Positions 25,710 to 35,725 of a stretch of DNA of 64,000 bases are shown here, piece after piece. The first letter of the stretch is position 1. Every line of letters starts with the position of its first letter. Position numbers and translations under genes: made by a program. This DNA comes from an uncultured Sphingomonadales bacterium (GTDB lineage: Bacteria > Pseudomonadota > Alphaproteobacteria > Sphingomonadales > Sphingomonadaceae). Below the pieces are notes generated by a model. The model worked only from the letters and a program-made list of their open reading frames with translations, searched no databases and was not told where the DNA came from. The stretch spans positions 179,118 to 243,117 of the forward strand of contig CAIJLZ010000006.1 in assembly GCA_903821605.1 (NCBI GenBank). Direction: 5' to 3'.

Positions 25710-28484
25710 TCAGCCATGGGCGCCGAAATGATTGGCGATGGCGACGCTGATCCGCAGGCATTGTTTCCACGCGCGCTCGATCGGGTCGATGAAGTCGCGC
25801 TGGATCCCGGCATAGGCCTGGGTATCGCTGTCGGGATAATCGCTGGGTTCATTCACCCGGAAATCCCCGATCGACGGCGCCGAGACGGGGAAGGAGCGGC
25901 GCAACTGCGCGACGGCTTCCTCGATTCGCAGCGTGAAGATCATCTCCAGCACATCGTCGCGGCTGATGTCGTTGCTGCGCGAAAAGACCGGAATCTGGAC
26001 CGCGCGCAGGAACATATGCTGCATCAAGGCAAGGCGCAGCGCATGAAGCACGCCGAGCGAGCGCCGCGTTTCCTCCCGCATTGGATCGGACGGGGTGATG
26101 TTCTTCAGCCGCGCGAACAGGCGGTGCAGCTTGAGGCTATCGACCCGCAGCCGCGAGGCGAGGCGGCGGAACTGGCCGGTGCGGTCGTCTTCATCCAACC
26201 GTTCGGCCAAGGCGAGGCAGGGCTTTTGGAGATGATCCTCGGTGCCGCGATAGGGGCGGCTCGCCCAGAAGGCAGAGTTGAACAATTCGCCATAGGCTGC
26301 GACTGTTTTGATACTGGCCAGCGCATTGGACGCACCGATCAGCCGCAGCATCTGCCGCCCGCGCACCGAATGGTCGAGCAGATTGGCGATGATCTCCTCT
26401 TCCTCACCCGCGGCCGTGCCGAAGCCCGCGATGATGTTCACCGGATAGCCCAGCTGTTGCAGGATCGCATTATGCGGGATGGCGCGGATCTGGCGCAGGC
26501 TCATCTCGCGGTCGGCGGATAGGTCCGATTGGCGGCGCGACTTGCGCGAGCCGGTCTCGTTGAGCAGGCCAAGACCAAAGGCCGTGATCGCCCGCGCATA
26601 GGTGCGCGAGACGAGATAGTCGCGCTGCACCCGGCGGATGCCGCGATAGAAATCAAGGCTGAGATCGGTGCGGTCGTAAAAGGGGTCGTCCATCGCCTCC
26701 ACCGGGGCGATCTGGACCTCGGCGATGCGGGCAAGCGTCGCGAGCGCCAGCGCGGGGGTGCGGAAGAACAAAAAGCCGTCGCCGCCTTGAAAACTGACCT
26801 CGGCTTCGATGGGAATGTCATGCGCGGCGAACTGGCTGCGCGCCCAAAGGCTGAGCGGATAGGTCAGCCGGTCGGTCATCGACGCCGGATGCGCGCCTCG
26901 GCCCATCGACTCGCCATGGGTGTTGAAGATGAGCGCGCTCACATCCGTCAGGCCATGGGCGGCCATGATCTGGGCCAGTCGCCCCTGTAACCGCTCGATG
27001 GCGAGTGCCGCTGGCAATTGGCCGACAAATCGCCCGGCATCGGAAAAGCCGGTCTGGATCGAGATGCGCCCGCGTTGGCGGGCATAGGCCTGATAAGCTG
27101 GCTCGTGCAGCAAGGCCTCAAGGAAGCGCGCGCCATGTTCAAGTGCCGTTTCGGTCTCGAACAAGGGCGAGACATCGACGCGATGATCAACCCCGAACAG
27201 CTTGGCGAAATAGAGCGCGGCCAGCACCGTTTGCGGCTGTTCGCATTCCGCGATCAACATGCGGATCGGGGCATCGGCATCGATATGGTGGATGATCTGC
27301 GCCATGGCGAGAAACTGCCGCGTCGCGGTGGTGTTCTCGATGGCGAGGGCGGCGAAGTTGCTCCGCAGCGGCTTCACCTTGGCGAGCAGGGCGCGCAGCC
27401 GTTGCAGCGCGGTGCCGCTTGAGAGGTCGAGGACATTGTCCGGATCGATCCGGCGGCGAATGGCGTTCTGCAATTGCGAACTGTTCACCCGGAAGTGAAT
27501 CCAGCCCATGCCCAGCCCGTCGGCCTGCATCGACGCCGCGAGTGTCAGCATCGCCACCGCCTGAGCGGTCTCGGCACGGGCGGCCTCGGCGCGCAGATCG
27601 GCGGTGATCGGGGTGAGCGACAGCAGCTTGGCCGGGTGATCGGCGATGAGCTGGTTGGCGACCTCAGACAAGCGGGCCGGGTCGCTGAGATCGGTCGCGA
27701 ACAGGGCCGCCATGTCGCGGCTATGCGCCTCGGCAGCGGCGAGGGTCACGGCGATCTTGCCCAGCCCGATGTCGCGCGCGGCCGCGACATAGCCCGCGAG
27801 CCGTTCGGCCTTTTCCTGCAAGCGGAAGGCGATGCTCGTCGCCCAGCCGATATCGGTGCGGCCGTCCATGTCATAGCCGACCCAAGAGGCGAGCCGGAAC
27901 AATTGTGGCGTGACCTGTTGCCAGTCCTTGGGCCAGCGCTTGGCCGCGACTTCCAATATGATCCGGTGCAACTGGTCGCGCGCCTTGGCCGCCGCGCGCA
28001 TTGCCGCGATGGCCTGAAGATGTTCGTTGTCGAGCGTGATGGCGCCATGGCCACCGGGCAGCACGCAAATGGCCGGCGTCACCTCGCCACTGCTCGCGGC
28101 ATTGGCGATGGCCTCGCTTTCGGTTTCGCTCAACAAAAAGGTTGGGTGGCCGGTGAACACCGTGTGGAGCAAGGGCCGTGACCAGCGTGCCGCATAAGCA
28201 GTGAGATCGCCCGCCGCCGCTGCCTTTTCGGCAAGCGCGCGAAAGGCGCGCGCATTGGTGGCGGGATCGACCGGGGCGAGCAGGCGATGCAGCCGATTGG
28301 CGCGGCTTTGCAACGCCTCACATTCCAGCCCCGCAATAATCTCATCGACGCCGCCCAGCGACTGACGCCCTTGTTCCAACTCGCGCGAGATGTCGAGGCT
28401 GAGCTGGAACACCGGGTTGAACAGCGGGTTTTGGGCGGTTTGGGCGTGCAGTTCGTTGAGACGGTCGCGAAACTGGTCGGTCAT
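25710..28484 (-). CDS. Divergent phosphoenolpyruvate-carboxylase-like protein
   Basis: 924 residues, the length of PEP carboxylase and alignable along it, but with altered active-site motifs. TAHPTE is VFTGHPTFLLS (H113 kept). GYSDSAKDAG reads GFSDAGRFVG, so the lysine equal to E. coli K546 is R485. FHGRGGSIGRGG reads FNTHGESMGRGA, so H579 and R581 become N521 and H523, while R587 is kept as R529. The mid-region (SWVGYDMDGRTDIGW) still resembles the SWMGGDRDGNP motif. It starts 3 bases after eda and ends an Entner-Doudoroff block. It may be an anaplerotic enzyme with changed chemistry or a paralogue with another role; the product name should be held loosely. Confidence 0.8.
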   Translation of the reverse strand: MTDQFRDRLNELHAQTAQNPLFNPVFQLSLDISRELEQGRQSLGGVDEIIAGLECEALQSRANRLHRLLAPVDPATNARAFRALAEKAAAAGDLTAYAARWSRPLLHTVFTGHPTFLLSETESEAIANAASSGEVTPAICVLPGGHGAITLDNEHLQAIAAMRAAAKARDQLHRIILEVAAKRWPKDWQQVTPQLFRLASWVGYDMDGRTDIGWATSIAFRLQEKAERLAGYVAAARDIGLGKIAVTLAAAEAHSRDMAALFATDLSDPARLSEVANQLIADHPAKLLSLTPITADLRAEAARAETAQAVAMLTLAASMQADGLGMGWIHFRVNSSQLQNAIRRRIDPDNVLDLSSGTALQRLRALLAKVKPLRSNFAALAIENTTATRQFLAMAQIIHHIDADAPIRMLIAECEQPQTVLAALYFAKLFGVDHRVDVSPLFETETALEHGARFLEALLHEPAYQAYARQRGRISIQTGFSDAGRFVGQLPAALAIERLQGRLAQIMAAHGLTDVSALIFNTHGESMGRGAHPASMTDRLTYPLSLWARSQFAAHDIPIEAEVSFQGGDGFLFFRTPALALATLARIAEVQIAPVEAMDDPFYDRTDLSLDFYRGIRRVQRDYLVSRTYARAITAFGLGLLNETGSRKSRRQSDLSADREMSLRQIRAIPHNAILQQLGYPVNIIAGFGTAAGEEEEIIANLLDHSVRGRQMLRLIGASNALASIKTVAAYGELFNSAFWASRPYRGTEDHLQKPCLALAERLDEDDRTGQFRRLASRLRVDSLKLHRLFARLKNITPSDPMREETRRSLGVLHALRLALMQHMFLRAVQIPVFSRSNDISRDDVLEMIFTLRIEEAVAQLRRSFPVSAPSIGDFRVNEPSDYPDSDTQAYAGIQRDFIDPIERAWKQCLRISVAIANHFGAHG

Positions 28485-28487
28485 GTC

Positions 28488-29105
28488 CTATCCCTTGGCA
28501 AGTGCAGCGGCGGCTTGTGCCGCTGCGGTGATGCGCGCCTCATCGGGTGCGCCCTTTGCCACCAGCCAACTCCCCCCGACGCAGCGGACCTGATCGATCG
28601 CCAGCCAATCGCGCGCGGTATCTTGTGTGATGCCCCCGGTCGGGCAGAAATGTACATCCCCAAATGGCCCGCACAGCGCTTTCAGCGCCGGGATGCCGCC
28701 CGATGTCGCCGCCGGGAAGAATTTGAAGTGACGCAAGCCAAGGTCAAGCCCGCGCATGATGTCGCTGGCGTTCGCCGTGCCGGGCAGGAACGGGATGCCG
28801 CTTGCGACTGCCGCCTTGCCCAATGCGTCGGTCAGGCCGGGTGATACGATGAACTCCGATCCCGCATCAATACTGGCGCGCAAATCGGCCTCGTTCAACA
28901 CCGTGCCCGCGCCGACAATCGCCCCTGTGACCGACTTCATCTCGCGGATCACATCGAGGGCGGCAGCGGTGCGCAATGTCACTTCCAGCACGCGCAAGCC
29001 CCCGGCGACCAACGCCTCGGCAATCGGCCGGGCATGGGCCGCATCGTCGATCACCAGCACGGGAATAACGGGCGCGGTGCGCATGATCTGTTCGATGCGG
29101 GTCAA
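28488..29105 (-). CDS. eda: KDPG aldolase
   Basis: 2-dehydro-3-deoxyphosphogluconate aldolase, giving pyruvate and glyceraldehyde 3-phosphate, the last reaction of the Entner-Doudoroff route. 205 residues. VLEVTLRT carries the catalytic Glu, GAGTVLN follows, and LRHFKFFPA contains the Schiff-base lysine; PTGGI binds phosphate. The start codon is TTG, overlapping the glk stop (TTGA), with AAGGAG 8 bases upstream; a later ATG would remove seven residues conserved in homologues. Coupled to glk and followed after 3 bases by the PEP-carboxylase-like gene. Confidence 0.95.
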   Translation of the reverse strand: MTRIEQIMRTAPVIPVLVIDDAAHARPIAEALVAGGLRVLEVTLRTAAALDVIREMKSVTGAIVGAGTVLNEADLRASIDAGSEFIVSPGLTDALGKAAVASGIPFLPGTANASDIMRGLDLGLRHFKFFPAATSGGIPALKALCGPFGDVHFCPTGGITQDTARDWLAIDQVRCVGGSWLVAKGAPDEARITAAAQAAAALAKG

Positions 29106-30070
29106 GCGGAAAACTCCTTGGCAAAGGCCGCAGCAGCCCCGAACAGGCCGGGCTGGGCATGGGTGATGAGACGGACGGGAAGCGCGGCCATCATGGCTTC
29201 GAACCGCCCCTTGGCGCGGAACCGGTCGGCAAAGCCCGAGCGCAGCAGCACATCCTTGATGCGATAGCCAAGCCCGCCCGCGATGACGACGCTGCTACCA
29301 CCCTGCACCAGCGCGATATCGCCGGCGACCGCGCCCAAGGACATGCAGAAGCGGTCGATGGCGGCGGTGGCGAGGCTGTCCGCCCCCTCCAGCCCGCGCG
29401 TCCATAAGCTGCGGTCGTCAAGCTGCTGGATCGCGCGGCCTTCAATGGCGGCCAGCGCCTCGTAAATCTCGATCAGCCCCGGACCGGACACAACGCGTTC
29501 GACTGACACCCGGCGATAACGCTGGCGCAACCGGGCCAGGATCGCGTCTTCGATGCTGTCCAAGGGCGCGAAATCGCCATGGCCGCCTTCGGTCGCCTGC
29601 ACATGATAGCCAGTGGCAAGGTGCAGCAGTTGCGCGACCCCCAGCCCAGTGCCGGGGCCGACAATGCTGGTGACGCCGGTGCGCGGCAGCGGGCCTTCGG
29701 GGCCGCAGAGATGCACGAAATGCGCGTCATCGGCCTGTGCCACGGCATGGCCGACCGCAGCAAAATCATTGACGAGGACATGGCGGTCGAGGCCGAGCTT
29801 CTCATCGATCAGTCCCGGGCGGATGATCCATGGGTTGTTGGTGAGCTTCAACACCTCGCCCCGGATCGGACAGGCAATGGCAATGGCCGCCGCGCGCGGC
29901 AGCGGCTGGCCGATCTGCCGCCCGAATTCTTCCCATGCGGTTTGCAGGCTGGCATGTTCGGCGGTCTTGAGCGTCACCGCCTCGCCCAACGCTACGACGC
30001 GGCCATCGGCCACCTCGGCCAGTGCGAAGCGGGCATGCGTACCGCCGATATCGACCGCGACGACCTGCAT
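29102..30070 (-). CDS. glk: Glucokinase
   Basis: ATP-dependent phosphorylation of glucose to glucose 6-phosphate. 322 residues, Glk family (PF02685) rather than ROK. N-terminal [15 protein letters not shown] is the ATP phosphate-1 motif, [12 protein letters not shown] has the catalytic Asp, and [13 protein letters not shown] and [11 protein letters not shown] are conserved. The ATG forms a TGATG junction with the edd stop; a GTG one codon earlier is also possible. In the operon it supplies substrate to zwf for glucose released by GH97, GH36 or GH68 action. Confidence 0.95.
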   Translation of the reverse strand: MQVVAVDIGGTHARFALAEVADGRVVALGEAVTLKTAEHASLQTAWEEFGRQIGQPLPRAAAIAIACPIRGEVLKLTNNPWIIRPGLIDEKLGLDRHVLVNDFAAVGHAVAQADDAHFVHLCGPEGPLPRTGVTSIVGPGTGLGVAQLLHLATGYHVQATEGGHGDFAPLDSIEDAILARLRQRYRRVSVERVVSGPGLIEIYEALAAIEGRAIQQLDDRSLWTRGLEGADSLATAAIDRFCMSLGAVAGDIALVQGGSSVVIAGGLGYRIKDVLLRSGFADRFRAKGRFEAMMAALPVRLITHAQPGLFGAAAAFAKEFSA

Positions 30071-31890
30071 CACAGCCCCGCCGCGCCGAGCATGGCGGAG
30101 GCACCGCGTTCGGCACCATCGGCACCCAGACGCATCATCGCGAACAATTCGCGCCCGGTGGCATCATGCGGGACCGGCGGCGCAGCCGGGGCGCGGGCGG
30201 CGAGCGTTGCGGCGGGGACCAGCAGTTCGAGCCTGCCATCATGGCCGCACAGCCGGATCACATCGCCGTCATGCACCTTGGCGAGCGGGCCACCGCCCAG
30301 CGCTTCCGGCGTACAGTGGATCGCGGCGGGCACCTTGCCCGATGCGCCCGACATGCGGCCATCGGTGACAAGCGCGACCTTGAACCCCTTGTCCTGCAAC
30401 ACGCCGAGCGGCGGCGTCAGCTTGTGCAATTCCGGCATGCCATTGGCGCGCGGCCCTTGGAAACGGACCACCACCACCACGTCGTGGTCCAGTTCGCCCG
30501 CCTTGAACGCGGCCTGCACCGCTTCTTGGCTATCAAACACGCGGGCTGGCGCTTCGATGGTCCAGCGTTCCTTGTCTACCGCACTGGTCTTGAAGGTGGC
30601 GCGGCCAAGATTGCCGGTGACGAGCCGCATCCCGCCATCGGGCTGGAACGGGTTGGCCGGGGTGCGGAGCATATTGTCATCAAGGCTCTGCGCCGGTGCG
30701 TCCTGCCAGATGAGCTGGTCATCAACCAGTTTGGGCTCGCGCCCATAATCGCCCAGATCGCTGCCCGCGACCGTCATGATGTCGCGATGCAACAGCCCGG
30801 CGTTGATCAATTCACGGATGACAAAGCCCATGCCGCCAGCGGCTTGAAAATGGTTCACATCGCCCGAGCCATTGGGATAGACCCGCGCGACTAGCGGCAC
30901 GGCGGCGGAGAGTTCGTCGAGATCCTGCCAGTCGATCTGCACGCCCGCCGCGCGCGCGATGGCGGGGAGGTGGATCGCGTGGTTGGTTGATCCCCCCGTC
31001 GCCAACAGCCCGACACAGGCATTCACGATGGCCTTTTCATCCACACAATGGCCAAGCGGCCGCCAGTCATCGCCATGGCGGCCGATCTGGGCGAGGCGAT
31101 GCACGGCGGCACGGGTCAGTTCGGTCCGCAACTTGGTGCCGGGATTGACGAAGGCTGCGCCCGGCATGTGCAGGCCCATGACCTCCATCATCATCTGGTT
31201 GGAATTGGCGGTGCCGTAAAAGGTGCAGGTGCCCGCGCCATGATAAGAGGCGGCTTCCGCTTCGAGCAACGCATCGCGCCCGACCTTGCCCTCGGCGTAT
31301 AACTGGCGGACGCGCTGCTTTTCCTTATTGGCGAGGCCCGAGGGCATTGGCCCGGCGGGGATCAGGATTGTCGGCAGATGGCCGAAGCGCAGCGCGCCGA
31401 TAAGCAGCCCCGGCACGATCTTGTCGCAAATGCCAAGCAGTGCCGCGCCGTCGAACATACCATGCGACAGGCCGATTACGGTGCCCATCGCGATATTGTC
31501 GCGGCTGAATAGCGACAATTCCATGCCGTCCTGCCCTTGGGTCACGCCATCACACATGGCGGGGACACCCCCCGCGACCTGTGCCGTTGCCCCGGCTTCG
31601 CGAGCATAGATCTTCATCGCCTCGGGATAGCGGGCATAGGGCTGATGCGCCGAGAGCATGTCATTGTATGCGGTGACGATGCCGATGTTCATCGCCTGAC
31701 CATCGCGGATCGCGGGCTTGTCTTCGCCGCTTGCGGCAAAGCCATGGGCGAGGTTGGCGCAGCCGAGCATGCCCCGGTTGACGCCGCGTTCAGCCTGCAT
31801 CGCGACAAGATCGAGATAGCGGCGCCGCGTGTCTTTGCTCCGCTCGATGATGCGGTCGGTGACGCGGGCGAGGGCAGGGTGAAGGGTCAT
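30070..31890 (-). CDS. edd: 6-phosphogluconate dehydratase
   Basis: Converts 6-phosphogluconate to KDPG, the committed Entner-Doudoroff step. 606 residues against about 603 in E. coli. Iron-sulfur-dependent IlvD/Edd family: cysteines in [12 protein letters not shown] and [16 protein letters not shown], plus [13 protein letters not shown], are the expected cluster ligands; [15 protein letters not shown] is the family signature. The start is the ATG of [10 protein letters not shown], which forms a TGATG junction with the pgl stop; an earlier in-frame ATG would put twelve residues into pgl. Confidence 0.96.
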   Translation of the reverse strand: MTLHPALARVTDRIIERSKDTRRRYLDLVAMQAERGVNRGMLGCANLAHGFAASGEDKPAIRDGQAMNIGIVTAYNDMLSAHQPYARYPEAMKIYAREAGATAQVAGGVPAMCDGVTQGQDGMELSLFSRDNIAMGTVIGLSHGMFDGAALLGICDKIVPGLLIGALRFGHLPTILIPAGPMPSGLANKEKQRVRQLYAEGKVGRDALLEAEAASYHGAGTCTFYGTANSNQMMMEVMGLHMPGAAFVNPGTKLRTELTRAAVHRLAQIGRHGDDWRPLGHCVDEKAIVNACVGLLATGGSTNHAIHLPAIARAAGVQIDWQDLDELSAAVPLVARVYPNGSGDVNHFQAAGGMGFVIRELINAGLLHRDIMTVAGSDLGDYGREPKLVDDQLIWQDAPAQSLDDNMLRTPANPFQPDGGMRLVTGNLGRATFKTSAVDKERWTIEAPARVFDSQEAVQAAFKAGELDHDVVVVVRFQGPRANGMPELHKLTPPLGVLQDKGFKVALVTDGRMSGASGKVPAAIHCTPEALGGGPLAKVHDGDVIRLCGHDGRLELLVPAATLAARAPAAPPVPHDATGRELFAMMRLGADGAERGASAMLGAAGL

Positions 31891-32585
31891 CACGGGCACC
31901 AATGGATCACAAGGGGTTGATGACAATCGGCCAGCACACGGCCGATCGGCAAGGCGGATTGCGCGCCTTCAAGCAGCGCGCGTTCGAGGATCGCGCGCTT
32001 GTCCGCGCCCGCAATCACGACGCGCAACTGGCGCGCCGCGCAGATCGCCGGGCGGGTCAGGGTGATACGGGCGACCGGAGCTTCGGGCGGCAGCGGGTCG
32101 GGCAGCACGCCCACGGCCCGCACGCCGTCCGGTGGGGAGAGCGCGGCGTCCAAGTCCGGGCCGGGGAAGATCGATGCGGTATGGCCATCCAGCCCCATGC
32201 CGAGCCAGACCAGATCGGGCGGCCAGTCGAGCATCGCCAGCGCTTCATTCGCCATCTCGCCCGCCCGATGATATTCATCTTCGGGCGCGGCAAGCGGCAG
32301 CACCATGGCGGCAGTTGGTGCGAATGCGGCCTTCAGCATCGCCGCATTGGACAGCGGGCTATCTTCCGCCACCAGCCGATCATCACCGGGGATGATCATC
32401 ACCTCCGACCAGTCGAGCGGGAGATGGGCGAGTTTCTCCACCACCGCGACCGGGGTCTTGCCGCCGGGCAATGCGAGTAGCGCGCTTTCGCGGCGCAGCA
32501 GCGCGTCGCTGATGATCGCGCCCATATCCATGCACACTGCATCGGCCATGGCCTCGGCATCGGGGTGGAGACGCCATTCAATCAT
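31890..32585 (-). CDS. pgl: 6-phosphogluconolactonase
   Basis: Hydrolyses 6-phosphogluconolactone between zwf and edd. 231 residues, DevB/NagB-like family. [35 protein letters not shown] (phosphosugar binding) and [15 protein letters not shown] (active-site His region) are diagnostic. It overlaps the zwf end by 8 bases and touches edd in a TGATG junction, so zwf-pgl-edd is translationally coupled. Confidence 0.95.
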   Translation of the reverse strand: MIEWRLHPDAEAMADAVCMDMGAIISDALLRRESALLALPGGKTPVAVVEKLAHLPLDWSEVMIIPGDDRLVAEDSPLSNAAMLKAAFAPTAAMVLPLAAPEDEYHRAGEMANEALAMLDWPPDLVWLGMGLDGHTASIFPGPDLDAALSPPDGVRAVGVLPDPLPPEAPVARITLTRPAICAARQLRVVIAGADKRAILERALLEGAQSALPIGRVLADCHQPLVIHWCP

Positions 32586-34017
32586 GCCATGTCACCCCAT
32601 GGCGTTCGGCCAGCGCGACCGCAGCAGACGGGCCCCAGCTACCGGCGGTATAGGGCTTGGGGGTGAGGCCCTGTTCGGTCCAGCCCGCCCGGATCGCATC
32701 GATCCATTCCCATTGCGCCTCGACCTCGTCGCGGCGGACGAACAGCGTCTGGTCGCCTTCGATCAGATCGAGCAGCAATCGCTCATAGGCGATGCGTTTC
32801 TTCGCCCCGGCAAAGGCGTTGGGCATGGTGATGTTGAGCGGCACTTCGCGCAACCGGATGCCGCCGCGATCCAGCCCCGGCACCTTGGCCATCACCGTCA
32901 GGCCGATATTCTCATCCGGCTGGATGCCGATGATCAGCCGGTTGGGTGAGGTCTTGGCGCCCTCGGCGGCGAAGATCGAATGCGGCACCGGGCGGAACTG
33001 GATGATGATCTCGGTCGTGCGTTCGGGCAGGCGCTTGCCGGTGCGCAGGAAGAAGGGCACGCCCTTCCAGCGCCAGTTATCGACATGCGCCTTGATCGCG
33101 ACAAAGGTCTCGGTGTCGGATGCATGGCCCAGTTCCTGATCATAGCCCGGCACTGCCGCGCCATCGATCGCGCCGGCCCGATATTGGCCGGTCACGCTGT
33201 CGCCCGCTTCCAGCTTGCGAAGTGAGCGCAGCACCTTGACCTTCTCATCACGCACATCGGTCGCATCGAAATGGGCGGGCGGTTCCATCGCCACCAAGGC
33301 GAGGAGCTGGAGCATGTGGTTTTGCACCATGTCCCGGATCGCGCCGGCCTGATCATAGAAACCGACCCGGCCTTCCAGCCCGACCGTCTCGGCGACGGTG
33401 ATCTGGATATGGTCGATATGGCTGCTGTTCCACAAAGGTTCGAACAGGATATTGGCGAAGCGCAAGGCGAGCAGATTCTGGACCGTCTCCTTGCCGAGAT
33501 AATGGTCGATGCGGAAGGTGCGGTGTTCGGGGAAGACGCGGGCCACGGCATCGTTGATCAAGCGGCTCGACCCCAGATCGATGCCGAGCGGCTTTTCCAG
33601 CCCGATCCGCACCTTGTCACCGGCCAGCCCGGCCTGCGCCAACCCCTCGATCGTCGGCTCGAACAAGGATGGTGCGGTCGAGAGGAAGATCGCCAACCCG
33701 TCAAGGATCGGCCCGACCTTATCGGCCAGCACGCCAAAGCCGGAAGGGTCGGATGCATCCAGCGTCTGATAACACAACCGATCAAGAAAGCCCGGCACGG
33801 CGGCCTTGCGGTCTTCCGGTAAAAACCGGTCCAACGCCGCCGCCGCGAACGCGCGATAGCCCGCATCGTCGAGTTCCGACCGCGCCGTGCCGATGATCAC
33901 CAACTCCTGATGCACCAGCCCATCCGCATGCAGCGCGCACAGCGACGGCAACAGCATCCGTTGCGCCAGATCGCCCGTCGCCCCAAACAGCAGCAGCTTG
34001 TCAGCGATGAACTGCAT
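32578..34017 (-). CDS. zwf: Glucose-6-phosphate 1-dehydrogenase
   Basis: Oxidises glucose 6-phosphate to 6-phosphogluconolactone with NAD(P)+. 479 residues. The N-terminal [17 protein letters not shown] is the nucleotide-binding GxxGDLA motif, and RIDHYLGKE is the active site with catalytic His nearby. The ATG lies inside the end of the halogenase-like gene (17-base overlap), so its translation is probably coupled to that gene. Start of the zwf-pgl-edd-glk-eda block. The second residue of GDLA is followed by Q instead of the common K/R, a minor change. Confidence 0.96.
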   Translation of the reverse strand: MQFIADKLLLFGATGDLAQRMLLPSLCALHADGLVHQELVIIGTARSELDDAGYRAFAAAALDRFLPEDRKAAVPGFLDRLCYQTLDASDPSGFGVLADKVGPILDGLAIFLSTAPSLFEPTIEGLAQAGLAGDKVRIGLEKPLGIDLGSSRLINDAVARVFPEHRTFRIDHYLGKETVQNLLALRFANILFEPLWNSSHIDHIQITVAETVGLEGRVGFYDQAGAIRDMVQNHMLQLLALVAMEPPAHFDATDVRDEKVKVLRSLRKLEAGDSVTGQYRAGAIDGAAVPGYDQELGHASDTETFVAIKAHVDNWRWKGVPFFLRTGKRLPERTTEIIIQFRPVPHSIFAAEGAKTSPNRLIIGIQPDENIGLTVMAKVPGLDRGGIRLREVPLNITMPNAFAGAKKRIAYERLLLDLIEGDQTLFVRRDEVEAQWEWIDAIRAGWTEQGLTPKPYTAGSWGPSAAVALAERHGVTWHD

Positions 34018-35542
34018 GGCGTTTCATATCCTCTTGCATGGCGGGCGCCTGACAATGGCGCGCGATGAAATCCTTGTGCGTCGGCAGACCTTGAGCGGCA
34101 TGGGCCAAGGCGCGCTGAAGCTTGGCGAGCCATTCGCTGCCATTGACTTGGCGCAGGTCCATCAATGGATCGGTCGCTTCCGGTATATTGCCTTGGCCGA
34201 TATGCACCGCGAGCCAGCTTGGTGCGCCGAACAGGTCCATGTCCCGCGCCAGCAGGCGACCGTTGCGCCGGAAATGGTCGATTTTCCATTGCAGCGTGTC
34301 AGGAATATCCATCGCCGCGACAGCACGCCACAGCGGACTGTCATCACGGGTGGTCAGCTTATAGTGCAGGATGATGAAGTCGCGGATGCGTTCATATTCG
34401 TTGATCGCGATACGGTTATATTCATCGGTGACGAGCGGATCGAAGTCGCGCGTCGGGAAAAGCGCCAGCAGCTTGGCGATGCCGGCCTGAATGAGATGGA
34501 TGCTGGTTGATTCCAGCGGTTCCATGAAGCCGCTGGAAAGACCAATGGCGACGACATTCTTGTTCCAGAACAGCTTGCGCCGCCCGGTGGTGAAACGCAG
34601 CGGGCGCGGGTCGCCCAGTGCCGCGCCGTCGAGATTGGCGAGCAGGGTGGACGCCGCCTCATCATCGCTGATGAACGCGCTGCAATAGACATAGCCGTTG
34701 CCGGTGCGGTGCTGGAGCGGGATTCGCCATTGCCAGCCTGCCTCTCGCGCTGTCGAGCGGGTGTAGGGGGTGAAATCCGGGGTGGATGCGCATGGCACCG
34801 CCATCGCCCGGTCGCAGGGCAGCCAATGGGTCCAATCTTCATAGCCGGTCTGGAGCGCCTGTTCGATCAACAGGCCGCGAAAGCCGGAGCAGTCGATGAA
34901 CAGATCCGCCGCGACGTCGCGCCCGTCCTCCATCGTCACATGATCGATGAAACCGTCCGCAGGCCGTAGGGTCGAGCCGGAAATCTTGCCTTCGAGCCGG
35001 ACCACGCCGCGCGCCTCGGCATAGCTGCGCAAATAACGGGCATAGAGGCCCGCATCGAAATGATAGGCATAATCATAGGTGGACAGCACGTTGCGCTGAT
35101 CCGCGACCGGCGGGGCGAAGCGCCCGCGCGATGCGGCCGCCCATGCCATGCACAGATCGTCGAGATTGATATGCTCGCCCATTTGCCGCGCCTTCAGCCA
35201 GTGCTGATGGACGGGTAGCATGTCGAAATTCCGGCCATAGCCGCCGAACGGGTGGAAATAGCGATGGTTGCGCTTGCCCCAATCGACAAATTGGATGCCC
35301 AGCTTGAACGAGCCTTGGGTGGAGCGGACGAAATCCTGTTCGCTGATGCCGAGCGTATCATTGAACATGCGGATCGGCGGGATCGTCGCTTCGCCGACGC
35401 CGACAGTGCCGATGTCCTCGGATTCAATCAGGGTAATGCGGCAATCGCGTTGCAGCGCGTTGCTGAGCGCGGCTGCGGTCATCCAGCCAGCCGTGCCGCC
35501 GCCGACAATGGTGATGGAACGAATGGCGCGATCGATGGTCAT
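34001..35542 (-). CDS. Flavin-dependent tryptophan-halogenase family protein
   Basis: 513 residues. N-terminal FAD motif [17 protein letters not shown], catalytic-lysine region [13 protein letters not shown] (equivalent to the K79 region of PrnA), and the halogenase motif WxWxIP as [15 protein letters not shown], followed by [10 protein letters not shown]. All signature parts of flavin-dependent halogenases are intact, so halide oxidation is possible. It has no signal peptide. It lies between a TonB receptor and zwf, overlapping zwf by 17 bases, and no natural-product cluster is near. Such halogenase homologues next to TonB receptors are frequent in sphingomonads and Caulobacter, but their physiological substrate is unknown. 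Confidence 0.88.
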   Translation of the reverse strand: MTIDRAIRSITIVGGGTAGWMTAAALSNALQRDCRITLIESEDIGTVGVGEATIPPIRMFNDTLGISEQDFVRSTQGSFKLGIQFVDWGKRNHRYFHPFGGYGRNFDMLPVHQHWLKARQMGEHINLDDLCMAWAAASRGRFAPPVADQRNVLSTYDYAYHFDAGLYARYLRSYAEARGVVRLEGKISGSTLRPADGFIDHVTMEDGRDVAADLFIDCSGFRGLLIEQALQTGYEDWTHWLPCDRAMAVPCASTPDFTPYTRSTAREAGWQWRIPLQHRTGNGYVYCSAFISDDEAASTLLANLDGAALGDPRPLRFTTGRRKLFWNKNVVAIGLSSGFMEPLESTSIHLIQAGIAKLLALFPTRDFDPLVTDEYNRIAINEYERIRDFIILHYKLTTRDDSPLWRAVAAMDIPDTLQWKIDHFRRNGRLLARDMDLFGAPSWLAVHIGQGNIPEATDPLMDLRQVNGSEWLAKLQRALAHAAQGLPTHKDFIARHCQAPAMQEDMKRHAVHR

Positions 35543-35603
35543 CGAGCTGTCCCCTAGGTTGCGGCTGGATCGTCATAGTGACCCAAAAACCGCGAAATGC
35601 ACG

Positions 35604-35655
35604 CAAAAAAATGGGGAGGCAGGCGGGCAGGCGAACCACCAGCCTGACCTCCCCA
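35604..35655 (-). terminator. Rho-independent terminator after the TonB receptor gene
   Basis: On the minus strand TGGGGAGG and CCTCCCCA form an 8-bp stem, extended by AGGC/GCCT around a further loop, and are followed by a T7 run (AAAAAAA at the left on the plus strand). It lies about 70 bases past the receptor stop and before the halogenase-like gene, so read-through into the metabolic array is probably limited. Confidence 0.75.
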
Positions 35656-35725
35656 GTTTCCGAACGGACCGGTCATTCCCACAAGAGGACATTCCGGCTG
35701 CGACCCATTCAGGAGAGGAAGCAGT

